Positions 60,647 to 64,000 of a DNA stretch of 64,000 nt are shown here, one piece after another. Below the pieces are notes generated by a model. That model was not told the origin of the DNA. It was given only the letters and a program-made list of their open reading frames with translations, and made no database searches. Numbering within the stretch: position 1 is the stretch's first letter; each line of letters begins with the position of its first letter. This stretch comes from Bacteroidia bacterium. GTDB taxonomy: Bacteria; Bacteroidota; Bacteroidia; Chitinophagales; Chitinophagaceae. The DNA is taken from contig JAUICZ010000001.1 in assembly GCA_030429205.1 (NCBI GenBank), positions 358,806 to 422,805 on the forward strand, given 5' to 3'. A program made the translations under genes and the position numbers.

Positions 60647-61849
60647 ATGTCATTATATCAAACAATACAGAAAATGACATCAAGAGTAGTTTTAGGATTG
60701 AGTTTAGTTTTTTTAGCATGCAATGCATTTGCACAGGCTAACCTTAAAAAAAGTAATGCACACATAGGGTTGGTATACCCGTTAAGCACCAATTGGGTCA
60801 ATGCAACCGAGTATTCAAACAAATTTTCAGCCCATGCATTTGTAGGTGTATCAGGTAGTGAGCGTGGATTTTGCGCATCTGGCTTTGGTAACTATATCAA
60901 GTACGATGCAAAAGGTCTTGTTGCAGCAGGGCACACCAACATCATTATGGGTAATGCAAAAGGTTTTCAGGCAGCAGGGTTTGGCAACTATGTGAAAGGT
61001 ATCAGCACAGGCGTACAGGGTGCTGGTTTTTTAAATATCGCCACCTTTGCAAATGGGTTTCAAGGTGCCGGGTTCGCCAATATTTCTTTGAAAGATGTAA
61101 GAGGTGCTCAAGCAGCAGGCTTTCTTAACCTGGCACGAGATGTAAGAGGTTTCCAAGGAGCTGGTAATGTAAATGTGGCGCGTGATGTTACAGGCGCACA
61201 AGCAAGTGGTGCTGTAAACGTAGCCAGGAATGTGAAAGGCACACAGGTAGCAGGCTATGTGAATGTAGCTAAAGATGTACACGCACAGGTTGCCGGATTT
61301 GTAAACGTAGCCAGAGAAGTAAAGACCGTACAGGTAGCAGGATTCATCAATATTGCTGATAGCTGTGCTTTCCCGATAGGCTTGGTTAACATTAGCCGAA
61401 AGGGAGAAAAGTACATTGGTGTTACTGTTGATGATAATCTGACAAGTATGGTTGCCTTTCGTTCTGGCGGTAAATATTTATACGGTATTATAGGTGCGGG
61501 CGCCAATTTTAGCTATAACGAACCTGTATATGGATTAGAAGCGGGTTTAGGTGCGCACATACCAATTGCAAAGATCTTCAGGATCAATACAGAGATCACA
61601 ACTACGTCTTTAACAGACTTCTGGGATGAATACCAATTCAGCAGTTCTTTTAGGTTATTACCTGCTTTGAAGTTAGGAGACAGGCTTGAAATATTTGCAG
61701 GCCCAACATTTAACTACGAATACTCTGATAAAGAGTACATGCTTAAAGGAGGGAACAACAACAAATCGTCTCTATGGGATAACAGTACCAGAGACTACTA
61801 TGAACGTATATACATTGGAGCAATAGCCGGTATTCACTTCGACATTTAA
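60647..61849 (+). CDS. surface protein with GxQxxGxxN repeats (shorter paralogue)
   Basis: A 400-residue protein with a signal peptide ending NAFAQ; an ATG 9 codons in, at 60674, is an alternative start. About ten repeats of 17-20 residues (about 75-250) read GFQAAGFGN, GVQGAGFLN, AQVAGFVNVA. A C-terminal barrel-like part starts near 270 (GVTVDDNLTSMVAFRSGGKYLYG) and ends AGIHFDI. It is homologous to the repeat and C-terminal part of the gene before it but has no STN or regulatory domain, so it may be the partner or ligand-binding form. It is probably in one operon with its neighbours. Confidence 0.8.
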   Translation: MSLYQTIQKMTSRVVLGLSLVFLACNAFAQANLKKSNAHIGLVYPLSTNWVNATEYSNKFSAHAFVGVSGSERGFCASGFGNYIKYDAKGLVAAGHTNIIMGNAKGFQAAGFGNYVKGISTGVQGAGFLNIATFANGFQGAGFANISLKDVRGAQAAGFLNLARDVRGFQGAGNVNVARDVTGAQASGAVNVARNVKGTQVAGYVNVAKDVHAQVAGFVNVAREVKTVQVAGFINIADSCAFPIGLVNISRKGEKYIGVTVDDNLTSMVAFRSGGKYLYGIIGAGANFSYNEPVYGLEAGLGAHIPIAKIFRINTEITTTSLTDFWDEYQFSSSFRLLPALKLGDRLEIFAGPTFNYEYSDKEYMLKGGNNNKSSLWDNSTRDYYERIYIGAIAGIHFDI

Positions 61850-61890
61850 ACTACAGCACTTTTATCTAATCATCACTTAAGAAAAGTTTT

Positions 61891-64000
61891 ATGGCACCAA
61901 CAAAAATCATCGCAATAACAGCGGTGTTAATGGCAGGGGTTTGTTTTAACGCAATAGCACAAACACAAGAAACACAACAACAGCAGCAGACTATTAAACA
62001 AAAGGTACGTGGCAGGGTCGTAGATGCAGAGTCGCAACAACCACTAATAGGAGTGGTGGTGGTATCTGCTGCTAATAATCAATTAAATGCTATTACTGAT
62101 GATGATGGATATTTTGCCATAGAGAATGTTCCTGTAGGCAGACAAACCTTCATATTTCAATATATGGGTTATGAAAGCCGCACGGCATCAGAAGTACTGG
62201 TTACATCGGGTAAAGAACTTGAGTTAAACATATCGTTATCAGAAAGTCTTCATGAGCTGAAAGAAGCAACAGTAAAGGCCAGTAAAAATGGAGCAGCACT
62301 TAATGAGTTTGCTACCATTAGTGCTCGCTCTATATCGGTAGAAGAAACCAAACGCTATGCAGCATCTTTTGCAGACCCTGCGCGTATGGCCATGAACTTT
62401 ATGGGTGTGTCTAATGCAGGCGACTTAGATAATGGTATAGTAGTACGAGGCAACTCTCCTAAAAATGTTTTGTGGAGGCTGGAGGGGATAGAGATCCCTA
62501 CACCCAACCACTTTAGCGAGCTGGGGACTACAGGTGGTGCCATCAGTATGTTGAATGCTAATGTACTCGGCACATCAGATTTTTATACCGGAGCATTTCC
62601 CGCAGAAATGGGTAACGCCTTGTCTGGTGTATTTGATATGAAGTTTAGAACAGGTAACAGAGAAAAAAGGGAACATACTTTCCAACTAAGTGCATTGGGG
62701 ACAGAGTTGGCCACAGAAGGTCCGTTCAAAAAAGGTGGCCGGTCGTCTTACTTAGTTAACTACCGCTACTCAACATTAGCTTTGTTACAAGACATTGTGC
62801 ATTTTGAAGGGGTATTACCTAAGTACCAGGATGCATCTATCAAGTTAAACTTCCCTACAGAAAAGGCAGGTACATTCTCGGTATGGGGTTTAGGCGGATA
62901 CAATAATGCCAGTAAAGACCCAATAAAAGACAGTACAGAGTGGACAGATGATGACCCCAACTTTGTATTGGACAGCGATAACATGATGGGTGTTGCCGGG
63001 GTTACTCATACCATATTCCTGAATAAGAAAGCTTATTTAAAAACAGTAGTATCAGCCTCTCATCAAAAAACAGATGAACTGGTAGACACACTTAACCCGG
63101 TACTGGATTACAAAATAATACCGGTAAGTAACGAGAAGTTTGTCAACAATGCCTACCGTGCTTCTGTACTATACAACCAAAAAGTAAACAGCAAGAACAC
63201 TTTTCGTACAGGCATTATAGCACAGCATAAACAATACAGTTTTAATGCAGGTTTTTATGATGAAAATCTTGCAGACTGGCGCTCTATATTAGACGGTGAA
63301 GGGAGTACACAATTCTACCAGGGGTATATACAATGGAAACACAGAGCTACAGAGAAGCTAACACTATTGGGTGGTGTACACGGGTCGTATCTGGCACTGA
63401 ATGGCAGCTATAGTATTGAACCAAGAGCCAGTGCCACATACAAAACAGGCAAAAACACCATTTCTATTGCGGCAGGTTTTCACAGCAAGCCCGACCATGT
63501 ATCTACCTACCTTTTCCAGGACAAACAACAAGCAGCATCTAACACCTACCCCAATAAAAACCTCGGCCTGCTAAAAGCATTTCATGTAGTAGGCGGGTAC
63601 GAGCGAGCACTGGGTGCGGGCATGCGTTTCAAAACAGAAGTATATTATCAGTACTTATACAATATACCTGTTGAACAAAAACTAAACAGCGGATTCTCTC
63701 TGATCAATGCGTTTGATATTTATACATTGATCGGCACGGGGCAACTGGTGAGCGATGGCACAGGGCAGAACTACGGCATTGACATGAGTATAGAAAAACC
63801 ATTTGCTAACAACTATTACATAATGGCGACAGGTTCATTGTTCAAATCTACCTACAAGAACTACGCAGGCGAAGAATATAATACCACTTTCAACAGAGGG
63901 TATCAACTGAATATCTTGGGTGGTAAAGAATTTAAAATGAGCAGAGATGGCAGAAAGATATTAGGCTTGAACGGCAAAGTTTTGACCAGTGGAGGCATGA
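61891..64000 (+). CDS. TonB-dependent receptor with carboxypeptidase-regulatory domain, cut by window edge
   Basis: An open frame from the ATG at 61891 to the window end, 703 residues visible. It has a signal peptide ending AIAQ (about 24) and a Gln-rich linker. The CarboxypepD_reg domain covers about 38-115 (VRGRVVDAESQQPLIGVVV). The plug covers about 130-260 (IVVRGNSPKNVLWRLEGIEIP, GAFPAEMGNALSGVFDMKF), and barrel strands follow. It lacks the STN domain that such receptors carry when they signal; the STN domain lies on the gene at 58810 instead. The receptor class is not SusC. Its substrate is unknown. Confidence 0.88.
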   Translation, partial: MAPTKIIAITAVLMAGVCFNAIAQTQETQQQQQTIKQKVRGRVVDAESQQPLIGVVVVSAANNQLNAITDDDGYFAIENVPVGRQTFIFQYMGYESRTASEVLVTSGKELELNISLSESLHELKEATVKASKNGAALNEFATISARSISVEETKRYAASFADPARMAMNFMGVSNAGDLDNGIVVRGNSPKNVLWRLEGIEIPTPNHFSELGTTGGAISMLNANVLGTSDFYTGAFPAEMGNALSGVFDMKFRTGNREKREHTFQLSALGTELATEGPFKKGGRSSYLVNYRYSTLALLQDIVHFEGVLPKYQDASIKLNFPTEKAGTFSVWGLGGYNNASKDPIKDSTEWTDDDPNFVLDSDNMMGVAGVTHTIFLNKKAYLKTVVSASHQKTDELVDTLNPVLDYKIIPVSNEKFVNNAYRASVLYNQKVNSKNTFRTGIIAQHKQYSFNAGFYDENLADWRSILDGEGSTQFYQGYIQWKHRATEKLTLLGGVHGSYLALNGSYSIEPRASATYKTGKNTISIAAGFHSKPDHVSTYLFQDKQQAASNTYPNKNLGLLKAFHVVGGYERALGAGMRFKTEVYYQYLYNIPVEQKLNSGFSLINAFDIYTLIGTGQLVSDGTGQNYGIDMSIEKPFANNYYIMATGSLFKSTYKNYAGEEYNTTFNRGYQLNILGGKEFKMSRDGRKILGLNGKVLTSGGM

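Noticed and set aside
1..64000. tRNA, rRNA, insertion sequence or prophage genes
   Set aside because: No cloverleaf-like stretch, transposase, integrase or phage structural gene was found in the gaps or frames.

Overview
The window looks like chromosome of a Bacteroidota bacterium, probably Chitinophagaceae-like. The signs are an UpxY-type NusG paralogue heading a polysaccharide locus, an ECF sigma/FecR/STN surface-signalling operon, carboxypeptidase-regulatory-domain TonB receptors, imelysin and DUF4856 lipoproteins, and several intergenic octamers fitting the Bacteroidota -7 element TAnnTTTG. Genus and species cannot be read from this sequence. I found no tRNA, rRNA, CRISPR array, transposase or phage gene.

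Layout. (1) 1-2.5 kb: the tail of an unknown gene, an outer-membrane barrel, and a leftward trio (CCC-motif membrane protein, DUF2752 protein, Hpt phosphotransfer protein). (2) 2.7-40.8 kb: one large exopolysaccharide/O-antigen locus, leftward except for a rightward CapD/WbpM-type dehydratase at its distal end. It encodes regulation (winged-helix protein, UpxY), export and chain-length control (Wza, Wzc, CpsB phosphatase), Wzx flippase and Wzy-type polymerase, a PglC-type initiating phosphosugar transferase, eight glycosyltransferases and nucleotide-sugar enzymes. Five of the sugar enzymes match the UDP-ManNAc(3NAc)A route: 6-dehydrogenase, Gfo/Idh oxidoreductase, aminotransferase, WbpD-type acetyltransferase and 2-epimerase. 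A decoration set follows: carbamoyltransferase, MBOAT plus SGNH-like partner, an AsnB-like enzyme without the usual Cys2, a PaaK/CapK-like ligase, a methyltransferase and an unexpected ceramidase-fold protein. (3) 40.9-47.6 kb: a barrel protein and a DUF4856-imelysin-HTTM-TonB receptor operon, probably for metal acquisition. (4) 47.7-53 kb: a TPR sensor kinase, a methyltransferase, a small barrel protein and purK-purE.

(5) 53-56.6 kb is the most interesting accessory island: a 985-residue LRR-Roc-COR-TIR protein with intact GTPase motifs and a TIR-type WxxE glutamate, followed by two small XRE regulators. An inverted repeat of TAGGGTG lies just before its promoter, and the same heptamer forms a perfect 24-bp palindrome between the two divergent XRE genes, which suggests a controlled, NLR-like stress or phage-defence module. 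(6) 56.6-57.2 kb is a gene-free, repeat-bearing gap. (7) 57.2-64 kb is an ECF sigma-FecR surface-signalling operon. Its STN domain sits on a protein of about 20-residue GxQxxGxxN repeats rather than on the TonB receptor; a second repeat protein and a receptor cut by the window edge follow.

The polysaccharide genes are packed with overlapping starts and stops, often with GTG or TTG starts, which fits translational coupling along a very long transcript. All functions are inferred from motifs, family resemblance and gene order; no database search was possible.
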